6,268 nucleotides of DNA from CAZCBN01 sp964496975 (GTDB lineage Bacteria; Planctomycetota; Phycisphaerae; Phycisphaerales; UBA1924), in assembly GCA_964496975.1 (NCBI GenBank), contig CAZCBN010000159.1:1-6268 (forward strand), written 5' to 3'. This document shows, piece after piece, positions 1 to 5,583 of this stretch; positions within the stretch are counted from its first letter, which is position 1, and every line of letters begins with the position of its first letter. The notes under the pieces are model-generated. The model worked only from the letters and a program-made list of their open reading frames with translations, did not search any database and was not told the origin of the DNA. Position numbers and translations under genes: made by a program.

Positions 1-713
1 GGGCTGAACACCACCACATCACCCTCCGCATACGCCGGCGACATGCTGTCCCCAACCACGCGCGCCGCAAACGCATCGGGGTCTTCCACATCCGGGCAGC
101 GCACATACTCATCAGCAACGCGCGCCGGAAACCCCAGATCCGTAAACCCCGCCGGATACCCCGCCGACACCTTGTTAATCAGCGGCACCTCCAGCGGCAG
201 CGCCACCGCCCGCATCCCCCCGGCCCCCCCCGTGTCCGTCATCACCCCGCCCGCGCCGCCCCCCGCGCCGCCCGCCGCGCCCGCCGAGCCCCCCCCGAGC
301 GCCTCGATCGCCCGCGACAGGTCGCCGCGCTTCCACGCCTCGTCCAGGTACGCCGCCCGTCCGTCTTCCGGCACCCCGCCAAGCCCCCCGAGCACCGCCC
401 TCAGCCGCGCCACCGCCTCGCGCTCCCGCCGCGCCCGGCCCATCTCGGCCCGCACCGCCTCCGGCGTGCGCTCCCACCGCGCCAGTTCGAGCAACTGCCC
501 TGATTCCAGGGAGAGCGCCCGCTCCAGCCGCTCCAGCAGCGCTTCCCCCGCGCTCTCCCGCCGCCCCGTCTCGAGCGCCGACAGATAGCTCTTCTGGCAC
601 CCCGCCGCGTCGGCCACCTGCTGAATGGTCAGCCCAAGCCCGTGCCGCCGCTCGCGCAGCGTCTTGCCGAGCACCCCCGGCCCCGCCGCCGCCGCCTCGC
701 CCCGCTCGCCCAT
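1..713 (-). CDS. LexA/CI-like repressor: XRE helix-turn-helix plus S24 autoprotease (partial, C-terminus beyond window)
   Basis: Translating the minus strand gives 237 complete codons with no stop; the frame leaves the window at base 1. Residues about 16-70 form an XRE-type HTH (LGKTLRERR, then QQVADAAGCQKSYLSALETG). A charged helical region (80-137) and a Gly/Ala-rich linker (139-166) follow. The S24 part starts near residue 172: VPLINKVSAGYPAGF contains an Ala184-Gly185 pair where LexA-family proteins self-cleave, and GDSMSPAYAEGD carries the expected nucleophile Ser223. The catalytic Lys would lie outside the window. Members of this family bind operators as dimers and are inactivated by self-cleavage, classically stimulated by RecA filaments after DNA damage. 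The start chosen is the ATG at 713-711, seven bases after a GGAGGA ribosome-binding site. In-frame ATGs at 800 and 833 would add a Pro/Arg-rich tail that does not look like a domain. The gene diverges from the HTH/ATPase/terminase operon, so it is the obvious candidate regulator of that operon (inferred). Confidence 0.88.
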   Translation of the reverse strand, partial: MGERGEAAAAGPGVLGKTLRERRHGLGLTIQQVADAAGCQKSYLSALETGRRESAGEALLERLERALSLESGQLLELARWERTPEAVRAEMGRARREREAVARLRAVLGGLGGVPEDGRAAYLDEAWKRGDLSRAIEALGGGSAGAAGGAGGGAGGVMTDTGGAGGMRAVALPLEVPLINKVSAGYPAGFTDLGFPARVADEYVRCPDVEDPDAFAARVVGDSMSPAYAEGDVVVFS

Positions 714-720
714 CTGGCCA

Positions 721-726
721 TCCTCC
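721..726 (-). promoter_or_regulatory. Ribosome-binding site of the S24 repressor gene
   Basis: On the minus strand this reads GGAGGA inside a longer G-run, with seven bases before the ATG at 713-711. It is the reason for preferring this start over the in-frame ATGs at 800 and 833, whose upstream sequences are weaker. G-runs are common in this DNA, so chance cannot be excluded. Confidence 0.55.
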
Positions 727-864
727 CCCCGCGCCGGCTCCCTGTTCTGGTGGCCGTCCGGCGCACGCCGCGCCGCCGGCGCTTGACGCCCCGGCACCAT
801 CCGGCTCTGTGCGCGACTTTGCGGTTCTCCCATACAAACCCCTTGCAAGCGTGTTTTCTAGCCG

Positions 865-892
865 ATACTACTACTGCCAGAAAAGTTTACAA
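865..892 (-). promoter_or_regulatory. Candidate sigma-70-type promoter toward the repressor gene
   Basis: On the minus strand, TTGTAA (892-887) and TAGTAT (870-865) are separated by 16 bases. Each matches the -35 or -10 consensus at four of six positions. They lie in the most AT-rich stretch of an otherwise extremely GC-rich window, between divergent genes. Transcription would begin near 858. That leaves a leader of roughly 145 nt to the preferred ATG at 713, or about 25 nt to the in-frame ATG at 833, which keeps the upstream start possible. Confidence 0.3.
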
Positions 893-896
893 AGTT
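882..896. repeat. Direct repeat AAAGTT-TAC-AAAGTT in the divergent promoter region
   Basis: AAAGTT occurs at 882-887 and again at 891-896, with a 9-base period and TAC between the copies. The left copy overlaps the putative -35 hexamer of the leftward promoter. A repeat here, between a repressor gene and the operon it faces, could be an operator for the repressor or for the HTH protein. This is inferred from position only; the repeat is short and lies in an AT-rich patch. Confidence 0.3.
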
Positions 897-937
897 GCAC
901 ACACGCCCGTGCCGCATCGGCACCCAACACCACAAGA

Positions 938-943
938 TTGAGG
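938..943 (+). promoter_or_regulatory. Possible ribosome-binding site for the HTH gene at 951
   Basis: TTGAGG lies seven bases before the ATG at 951. It is the main argument for starting the HTH gene here and not at the ATG at 1320, which has only C-rich sequence upstream and no recognisable Shine-Dalgarno match. Confidence 0.4.
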
Positions 944-950
944 CGATCCC

Positions 951-1847
951 ATGCCCGACATCCCGAATCCCCATTTCCCGTACTCTCCTCACCCCAACGT
1001 TTCTCCGCACAATACCAATCAAGAACAAAACAGTCGAGCCCTTTCACCGAACCCACCCCGATCTTCCGCGACCGCGCCCCCTGATCGGCCCCTCCAAACG
1101 TCCCACACCTCCCAAGACCCCACAGCACGATGGACCGATCGGTCCGCCCCCGCCGGCCGCCACGACACCGCCGCCTCCCCGCTCGCCCGCTGGGTCGGCC
1201 GTTCGAGCCAACCGGATCGCACGCCCAAGGTTTCATCGGGCGAGCCGCCCACGCCCTCCGCCGACGCCCCCCCCGGCCGCTGGACCCCCGTCCCGCATCT
1301 CCGCACCTCCGCCCGCCGGATGGTCACGCTCCCCGCCCCCAAGCGCATCGTCCGCCCCGGCGACGCCTTTGATCCCGCCCAGGCCGGCGACCTGCGCCGC
1401 CGCCGCGAGCGCGACCTGATCGAGACGCTGGTCGACCGCGCCGTGCACCTCCCGGCCGCCGATCGGGCGCTGGTCGAGGCCGTCTACCGCGAAGGCCGCC
1501 CGGTCGTCGAGCTCGCGCCCCTTGTGGGCGAGCCCGCGCGGGTGCTGCGCCGCCGCGTCCGCCGCCTCGTGACGCGCCTGCTCTCCAAGCCCTTCCTCCT
1601 CGTCGCCGCGGCGAGCCCCCGCTGGCCCCGCGTGCGGGCCAACGTCGCGCGGCTGTGCGTCATCGAGGGGTTGTCGATGCGCGAGGCCGCCCGCGCCTCG
1701 GGCCTCACGCTGCACACCGTCCGCCAGCACATGCGCGCCGTCGAGGCGATCTGCGAGGCCCTCGCCAACACCCCCCCGAGCCATCCCGCCGCCGCGCACC
1801 ACCCCGCACCATCGCACGACCCCGACGCGGACACCCCCCGGCCATGA
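951..1847 (+). CDS. Two-HTH DNA-binding protein, first segment like sigma-70 region 4
   Basis: The reading frame gives 298 residues. Residues 1-123 are Pro/Ser/Thr-rich with no recognisable domain. From M124 (ATG at 1320) the sequence looks like a real domain: an Arg-rich helix (DLRRRRERDLIETLVDRAVH, 147-166), then LPAADRALVEAVYREGRPVVELAPL with a following Arg-rich helix (167-210), which matches the pattern of sigma-70 region 4. A second HTH-like stretch follows at 229-266 (IEGLSMREAARASGLTLHTVRQHMRAVEAI). No sigma region 2 is present, so it is unlikely to be a sigma factor; a specific activator or repressor is more likely (inferred). The C-terminal 25 residues are His/Pro-rich. The first 250 bases of the frame are less codon-biased than the rest, so the true start may be 1320, giving 175 residues. 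The stop overlaps the next start as ATGA, indicating coupled translation with the ABC-GNAT gene. Confidence 0.72.
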   Translation: MPDIPNPHFPYSPHPNVSPHNTNQEQNSRALSPNPPRSSATAPPDRPLQTSHTSQDPTARWTDRSAPAGRHDTAASPLARWVGRSSQPDRTPKVSSGEPPTPSADAPPGRWTPVPHLRTSARRMVTLPAPKRIVRPGDAFDPAQAGDLRRRRERDLIETLVDRAVHLPAADRALVEAVYREGRPVVELAPLVGEPARVLRRRVRRLVTRLLSKPFLLVAAASPRWPRVRANVARLCVIEGLSMREAARASGLTLHTVRQHMRAVEAICEALANTPPSHPAAAHHPAPSHDPDADTPRP

Positions 1848-3379
1848 CGCACGCGCCGCCCCCACCTCGCCCCGAGCGCGCACCCCGCGCGACGTCGGCC
1901 ACTCCGACCACGCTCGCCACCCTGGCCGCCCTCGCCCCCTTCGGCCTGACCCCCGCCGCTGCGCAGGCGCCGCCCGCCCCGCCCGATGTCGCGGCGGCCC
2001 TCGCCGCGCTCGCGGGCCTGCGCGCCGGCCAGGCGGCGCTGCTGAGCGCCCCCAGCGGCTGCGGCAAGTCGCGCCTGCTGCGCGCCCTCGCCCCGCGGCT
2101 GCCCGGCGTCTGCGTGCGCACCGGCGATCCCCCGCCGCCCGCGCGCGACAGCGCCACGCTCATCGACGCGCTCGCGCCCCTCCCCCTGCCGCGGCGGCTT
2201 GACCTGCTCGCCCGCCTGGGCCTCGCCGAGCCGCGCCTCTTTGCCCGCCCGCCCGACACGCTCTCGCAGGGCCAGCGGGCCCGGGCCGATCTCGCGGCCG
2301 CGCTCGCGCACCTGCTCGCCGTGCGCGCGCCCTCGCCCGACGCGCCGCGCTGGCTGCTCGCTGATGAGTTCTTGACGCCGCTCGATCGGCACACCGCCGC
2401 GGCCGTGGCGCACGCCCTGCGTCGCTGGCTTGATCGCGAGGGCCCCGCGCACGGCCTGCGCCTGCTCGCCGCCGCGGCGCATGAAGACGTGCCCGCGCTG
2501 CTCCGCCCGCACCTTCGCCTGTCGCTGGACGACGCGGCCTCGCTCCGCGTCGAGCGCCACGCGAACGCGCCGCCCCCCGCGCTCGCCGACCTCTTCGAGG
2601 GTGAGCCGCGGATCGTGCCCGGCACGATCGACGACTACGCCGCGCTCGCCCGCTACCACTACCGCGCCGGCCCCCCCGCGACCGTGGAGCGCATCCTTCA
2701 GGTGCAGGCCCCGCCCGCCGCGCGCCGCGCCGGCCTTTCCGCGGCCGCGGTGCTCGTCACGAGCCGGCCCACGCGCTGCGGCGTGTGGCGCAACCTGGCG
2801 TGGCCCGGCCGCTACGCCGGCGCCGACCACGCCGCCGCGCTGCGCCGCCTGAACGACGAGGTGCGTTGCATCAGCCGCGTGGTGGTGCACCCGCGGTACC
2901 GAGCGCTGGGCCTGGCGACGCGGCTCGTGCGCGCGTATCTGGAGCATCCGGCGACGCCCTGCACCGAGGCCGTCGCGGCGATGGGCGCCGTCTCGCCCTT
3001 CTTCGCCGCGGCGGGCATGGTGGCGTACGCCCTGCCGCGCCGGCCGTCGGACCAGCGGCTGCTCGACGCATTGGAGGAGGCGGGCGTGCCCGCCGAGGCG
3101 CTGCTGGATGACCGCGTCCGTGCGCGATTGCTCGCATCGCCCACGGTTGTGCGCGAAGTTGGCGTCTGGGCCGCGGCGAGGTTCCGGCCGCGTGCGCCCG
3201 GCCGCGGCCGCGGGGCGTCTGAATCAGAACCACCCCCCGTCGCCGCGGCGTTGTTGGCCGCGGCTGTCCGGCTCTCGGCGCGGCCCGTGGCGTTCGCCCA
3301 CACCGCGCCGGCGCCGGGGGAGGTGCGCGCGCCGTGCCAAAGCTCCGCCGAGATCCGCTGCAACGCAACGAGCGTCTGA
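1844..3379 (+). CDS. ABC-type ATPase fused to a GNAT acyltransferase
   Basis: The protein has 511 residues. The start is the ATG at 1844, in an ATGA overlap with the previous stop and without its own Shine-Dalgarno. After a Pro/Ala-rich leader, residues 50-245 hold a complete ABC nucleotide-binding domain. Walker A is APSGCGKS (69-76, with Ala for the usual first Gly), the signature is LSQGQ (140-144), Walker B is LLADE (171-175), a D-loop-like LTPLD ends at 181, and the switch His is H213. No membrane segment is present, so transport is unlikely. Residues about 256-400 are GNAT-like: IDDYAALARYHYRAGPPATV, then ISRVVVHPRYRALGLATRLVRAYL, where RALGLA fits the acyl-CoA-binding R/Q-x-x-G-x-A motif, then GAVSPFFAAAGM. 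GNAT enzymes move acyl groups from CoA or related donors. The phage Mu DNA-modification enzyme Mom has a GNAT-type fold, so DNA modification is one possibility given the phage-like context. The substrate cannot be read from sequence, and protein or small-molecule acylation remains open. Confidence 0.85.
   Translation: MTHAPPPPRPERAPRATSATPTTLATLAALAPFGLTPAAAQAPPAPPDVAAALAALAGLRAGQAALLSAPSGCGKSRLLRALAPRLPGVCVRTGDPPPPARDSATLIDALAPLPLPRRLDLLARLGLAEPRLFARPPDTLSQGQRARADLAAALAHLLAVRAPSPDAPRWLLADEFLTPLDRHTAAAVAHALRRWLDREGPAHGLRLLAAAAHEDVPALLRPHLRLSLDDAASLRVERHANAPPPALADLFEGEPRIVPGTIDDYAALARYHYRAGPPATVERILQVQAPPAARRAGLSAAAVLVTSRPTRCGVWRNLAWPGRYAGADHAAALRRLNDEVRCISRVVVHPRYRALGLATRLVRAYLEHPATPCTEAVAAMGAVSPFFAAAGMVAYALPRRPSDQRLLDALEEAGVPAEALLDDRVRARLLASPTVVREVGVWAAARFRPRAPGRGRGASESEPPPVAAALLAAAVRLSARPVAFAHTAPAPGEVRAPCQSSAEIRCNATSV
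3319..3325 (+). promoter_or_regulatory. Strong ribosome-binding site for the 83-residue protein
   Basis: GGAGGTG ends nine bases before the GTG at 3334, inside the 3' end of the ABC-GNAT gene. It is the clearest Shine-Dalgarno match in the operon and fixes the GTG as start, since no in-frame ATG follows. Confidence 0.6.
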
Positions 3380-3585
3380 CCGGTCATCGCATCGGCCCAG
3401 CCCTGGAGAACCCGCCGCGGCCCGCTGCGCCGTCGGCGCCGGGCGATCTGCCGGCGTCGATCACGTTCTTTGTCACGCAGTCGCAGCGCGAGGCGGTGCT
3501 GCGCGCCATCCGGCCCTTTGGCCGCCGCCGGGGCGAGGCCTTGCTGCGGGCGCTGCGTGCGCGCACGCCGAAGGGCGGTGCGTGA
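3334..3585 (+). CDS. Small conserved-looking protein, possibly ribbon-helix-helix
   Basis: The protein has 83 residues and starts at GTG, preceded by a good ribosome-binding site. It overlaps the end of the ABC-GNAT gene by 46 bases and ends two bases before the terminase ATG. Residues 1-40 are basic and Pro-rich, probably disordered. Residues 43-48 (ITFFVT) would form a strand, followed by two helices (49-62 QSQREAVLRAIRPF and about 64-77 RRRGEALLRALRAR). This strand-helix-helix order matches the ribbon-helix-helix DNA-binding fold, but the match is of pattern only and I do not recognise a named family. A small DNA-binding protein just before a terminase large subunit could play the role of a small terminase subunit, choosing DNA for the motor; this is speculative, and it is shorter than typical small subunits. 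It could equally be an operon autoregulator. Confidence 0.65.
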   Translation: MPKLRRDPLQRNERLTGHRIGPALENPPRPAAPSAPGDLPASITFFVTQSQREAVLRAIRPFGRRRGEALLRALRARTPKGGA

Positions 3586-3587
3586 CC

Positions 3588-5261
3588 ATGCCGCGAGCAT
3601 CCAAGGCAACGAAGGCCAAAGAAAAAGCAACAACGCCCCGCATCACTCGACCGGAGCACGACGCGCCGGATGCGGCCGACGACGCGAGCATCGTTGCGAG
3701 CGGCGACGGCTTCGCGCCCGACTCGCCCGCGGCGCTGCACGCGTGGCTCCGTGAGCGGCTGGACCTGGAGGTGCCGACGCGCGCGCTCATGCCCGGGCAC
3801 TCGGCGCCGTTCGAATACCTGTGCCACGCGTTCTTCGACGGCCGGCACGAGGCCCGCGGCGGCGCGGCACCCGCAACGGCCGCGGGCGACGCGGTGGTGT
3901 GGGCCAACCGCGGCGGGGGCAAGACGTTTTTGGCGGCGGTCGCGACGCTGTTGGACCTGGTCTTCAAGCCGACCATCCAGGTGCGCGTGCTCGCCGGCTC
4001 GCTCGACCAGGCGCGGCACATGCACACCCACCTGCGCGGCCTGCTGGAGCGCGAGGGCTTCGCCCACCTGCTCGACGGCCGCATCACCGAGACGCGCGTG
4101 CGGCTGAAGAACGGCGCCGCGTGCGAGCTGCTGGCGCAGAGCCAGCGCGCCGTGCGCGGCACGCGCGTGCAGAAGCTGCGGTGCGACGAGGTGGAACTCT
4201 TTGACCCCGACGTGTGGGAGGCGGCGCAGCTCGTGACGCGCAGCAAACGCTGCGGGCCTTTTTGGGTGCCCGGCACCATCGAGTGCCTCAGCACCATGCA
4301 CGTGCCGCACGGGCTCATGTGGCGGCTCGTGCGCGAGGCGACGTCGGGCGAGTGCTCGGGCGAGGCGGGCGGGGGGCGGCGGCGGCTCTTCAAGTGGGGC
4401 GTGGTGGACGTGCTCGGCGCGTGCGGCGACGAGCGGGCGTGCGAGACGTGCGACCTGCGCGAGGAGTGCGCGGGACGGGCGAAGGAGCGCGACGCCGCGG
4501 GCGAGCCGCCGGGGCACGTGCCGATCGGCGACGCGATCGTGCAGAAATCGCGCGTGAGCGAGTCGACGTGGAAGGCGGAAATGCTGAGCCTGCGGCCGCG
4601 GCGGGGGGACTGCGTGCTGCCGGAGTTTGAGGCGGCGACGCACGTGCGGCGGGGCGCCGTGACGGAGCTGCTCGACGGGGCGGCGGTGATGTGGGTGTGC
4701 GGGATGGACTTTGGCATGCGCGCGCCGACGGTGGTGCTGTGGGCGGGCGTGGCGCCTGGCGCGTCTGGGGGCGTGGTGATCGTGGTGCACGAGCGGTGCG
4801 TGGCGGGCGTGGTGCTGGAGGAGCACTCGGCGGCGATCCGCACGGGCGACGGGGGCGCGGCGCTCGCGGCGCTGGACGGGGCCGGGCTGCCGGCGGCGGC
4901 GCGGCCCCCGGCGTGGGTGGGCATTGACCCGGCCGGGCGGAATCGAAACGACCAGACGGGCGTCTCGAACGCCGCGGCGATGCGCGCGTCGGGGCTGGTG
5001 GTGCGCGATCGGCGCGTGCCGGTGGCGGCGGGGCTGGAGCTGTTGCGGGCGCGGCTCCGGCCGGCGAGCGGGGGGCCGCGGCTGTATGTGCACGAGTCGT
5101 GCGCGGCGTTGATCGAGTCGCTCGAGCGGTACCGCTACCCGGCGGACCGGCCCGAGAGCACCGAGCCGGTGAAGGACGGCTCGGACCACGCGGTGGACGC
5201 GCTGCGGTACATGGTGCAGAACCTCGACCGCGGGGTGAAGACGGCGCGGGGTGGGTATTGA
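3588..5261 (+). CDS. Phage-type terminase large subunit (packaging ATPase and nuclease)
   Basis: The protein has 557 residues, a usual length for the family. Terminase large subunits pump viral DNA into procapsids and cut it. The ATPase part shows Walker A ANRGGGKT (106-113, with the Arg108 typical of terminases), a conserved-looking AVRGTR (188-193), Walker B KLRCDE (Asp200, Glu201) and a coupling-motif-like LSTMH (234-238). The RNase-H-like nuclease part shows CGMDFG (Asp374), GIDPAG (Asp447) and the typical C-terminal DHAVDALRY (Asp533, Asp537), so all expected acidic residues appear present. Between the two lies C279-x5-C285-x2-C288-x5-C294, a likely metal-binding cluster. The first 40 residues are Lys/Ala-rich and probably disordered. 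The start is the ATG at 3588, seven bases after GGGCGGTG; the frame is open upstream to 3108 but that part overlaps the previous two genes. No portal or capsid gene follows. The protein looks intact, so it is unlikely to be a decaying remnant. Confidence 0.9.
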   Translation: MPRASKATKAKEKATTPRITRPEHDAPDAADDASIVASGDGFAPDSPAALHAWLRERLDLEVPTRALMPGHSAPFEYLCHAFFDGRHEARGGAAPATAAGDAVVWANRGGGKTFLAAVATLLDLVFKPTIQVRVLAGSLDQARHMHTHLRGLLEREGFAHLLDGRITETRVRLKNGAACELLAQSQRAVRGTRVQKLRCDEVELFDPDVWEAAQLVTRSKRCGPFWVPGTIECLSTMHVPHGLMWRLVREATSGECSGEAGGGRRRLFKWGVVDVLGACGDERACETCDLREECAGRAKERDAAGEPPGHVPIGDAIVQKSRVSESTWKAEMLSLRPRRGDCVLPEFEAATHVRRGAVTELLDGAAVMWVCGMDFGMRAPTVVLWAGVAPGASGGVVIVVHERCVAGVVLEEHSAAIRTGDGGAALAALDGAGLPAAARPPAWVGIDPAGRNRNDQTGVSNAAAMRASGLVVRDRRVPVAAGLELLRARLRPASGGPRLYVHESCAALIESLERYRYPADRPESTEPVKDGSDHAVDALRYMVQNLDRGVKTARGGY

Positions 5262-5277
5262 GCGGCGCGCGGGCGCG

Positions 5278-5529
5278 TCAGGTGAGGGCGGGGAGCGCGA
5301 AGCGGACGAAGAGCACGCCGGCGACCCAGAGGCCCGCGATGCCGAGGATCATCTGCAGCGCGAAGAAGAGCGTCTGGCGGATGTAGGTGCGCAGGCCCGG
5401 GCCGAGGTCTGGGGCGCGGACGGCCTTGTACGCGACGGCGATGAGCAGGGCGAGGGGGGGCAGGAGCAGATACCACGCGGCGTGGAGGTCGAGCGGGTCG
5501 AGGAAGGGTGTGAAGGCGAGGGTGGGCAT
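5278..5529 (-). CDS. Small two-pass membrane protein, conserved in planctomycetes (function unknown)
   Basis: The protein has 83 residues. It opens with MPTLAFTPFLDPLDLHAAWY, which I recognise from memory as the start of a small planctomycete membrane protein usually annotated as hypothetical. Two hydrophobic segments are clear: about 17-36 (AAWYLLLPPLALLIAVAYKA) and about 51-75 (the RQTLFFALQMILGIAGLWVAG region), joined by a short polar, basic loop (VRAPDLGPGLRT). The start ATG at 5529-5527 has no Shine-Dalgarno match. The gene lies 54 bases downstream of the other membrane-protein gene on the same strand, so the two are probably one operon. Its stop faces the terminase stop across 16 bases. 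It looks like host DNA next to the phage-like module and not part of it (inferred). Confidence 0.8.
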   Translation of the reverse strand: MPTLAFTPFLDPLDLHAAWYLLLPPLALLIAVAYKAVRAPDLGPGLRTYIRQTLFFALQMILGIAGLWVAGVLFVRFALPALT

Positions 5530-5583
5530 GGTGTTGGGCGGTGCGTGTGGGGCGTGTGCGGGGGAGGGCGGTGGTGGGGGGGT

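Larger units (their letters stand above)
714..950. other. Divergent intergenic region
   Basis: This 237-base stretch separates the repressor from the operon. Its right part (about 842-905) is clearly richer in A+T than anything else here, as expected for a promoter, and holds the candidate leftward promoter, the AAAGTT direct repeat and a TAC triplet run (866-875). I see no convincing rightward promoter: TTGCAA (843-848) with TACTAC (866-871) at 17-base spacing is weak. If the HTH gene really starts at 1320, the region extends to 1319 and also contains the GGACCGATCGGTCC palindrome. Confidence 0.6.

Noticed and set aside
43..588. Plus-strand open frame over the repressor
   Set aside because: Ser/Pro/Arg-rich translation typical of a shadow; the minus strand encodes clear HTH and S24 motifs.
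714..833. N-terminal extension of the repressor from the ATG at 833
   Set aside because: It would add 40 Pro/Arg/Gln-rich residues with no fold, and the ATG at 713 has a better ribosome-binding site. Not fully excluded, because the candidate promoter sits just upstream of 833.
175..837. Minus-strand open frame starting TTG near 837
   Set aside because: Gly/Ala/Arg-rich shadow in another frame of the repressor region; it lacks any domain.
1655..1843. Upstream extension of the ABC-GNAT frame to 1655
   Set aside because: It overlaps the HTH domain of the previous gene; the ATGA overlap at 1844 is the natural coupled start.
1484..2947. Open frame of 487 codons on the minus strand opposite the ABC-GNAT gene
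   Set aside because: Low-complexity Arg/Gly/Ala translation with no motif; the opposite strand holds a complete ABC and GNAT domain.
3199..3210. Palindrome CGGCCGCGGCCG inside the ABC-GNAT gene
   Set aside because: G/C-only palindromes are frequent in such DNA and this one lies in coding sequence.
3108..3587. Upstream extension of the terminase frame to 3108
   Set aside because: It overlaps the 3' end of the ABC-GNAT gene and the whole small gene, is low-complexity, and the ATG at 3588 has proper spacing to both neighbours.
3384..5189. Open frame of 601 codons on the minus strand opposite the terminase
   Set aside because: Its translation is a run of Arg, His, Pro and Ala without domains, as expected from the reverse of a GC-rich gene; the plus strand encodes a terminase with all motifs.
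5262..5277. Bidirectional terminator between the convergent operons
   Set aside because: Only 16 G/C bases, no convincing hairpin and no T-run on either strand.
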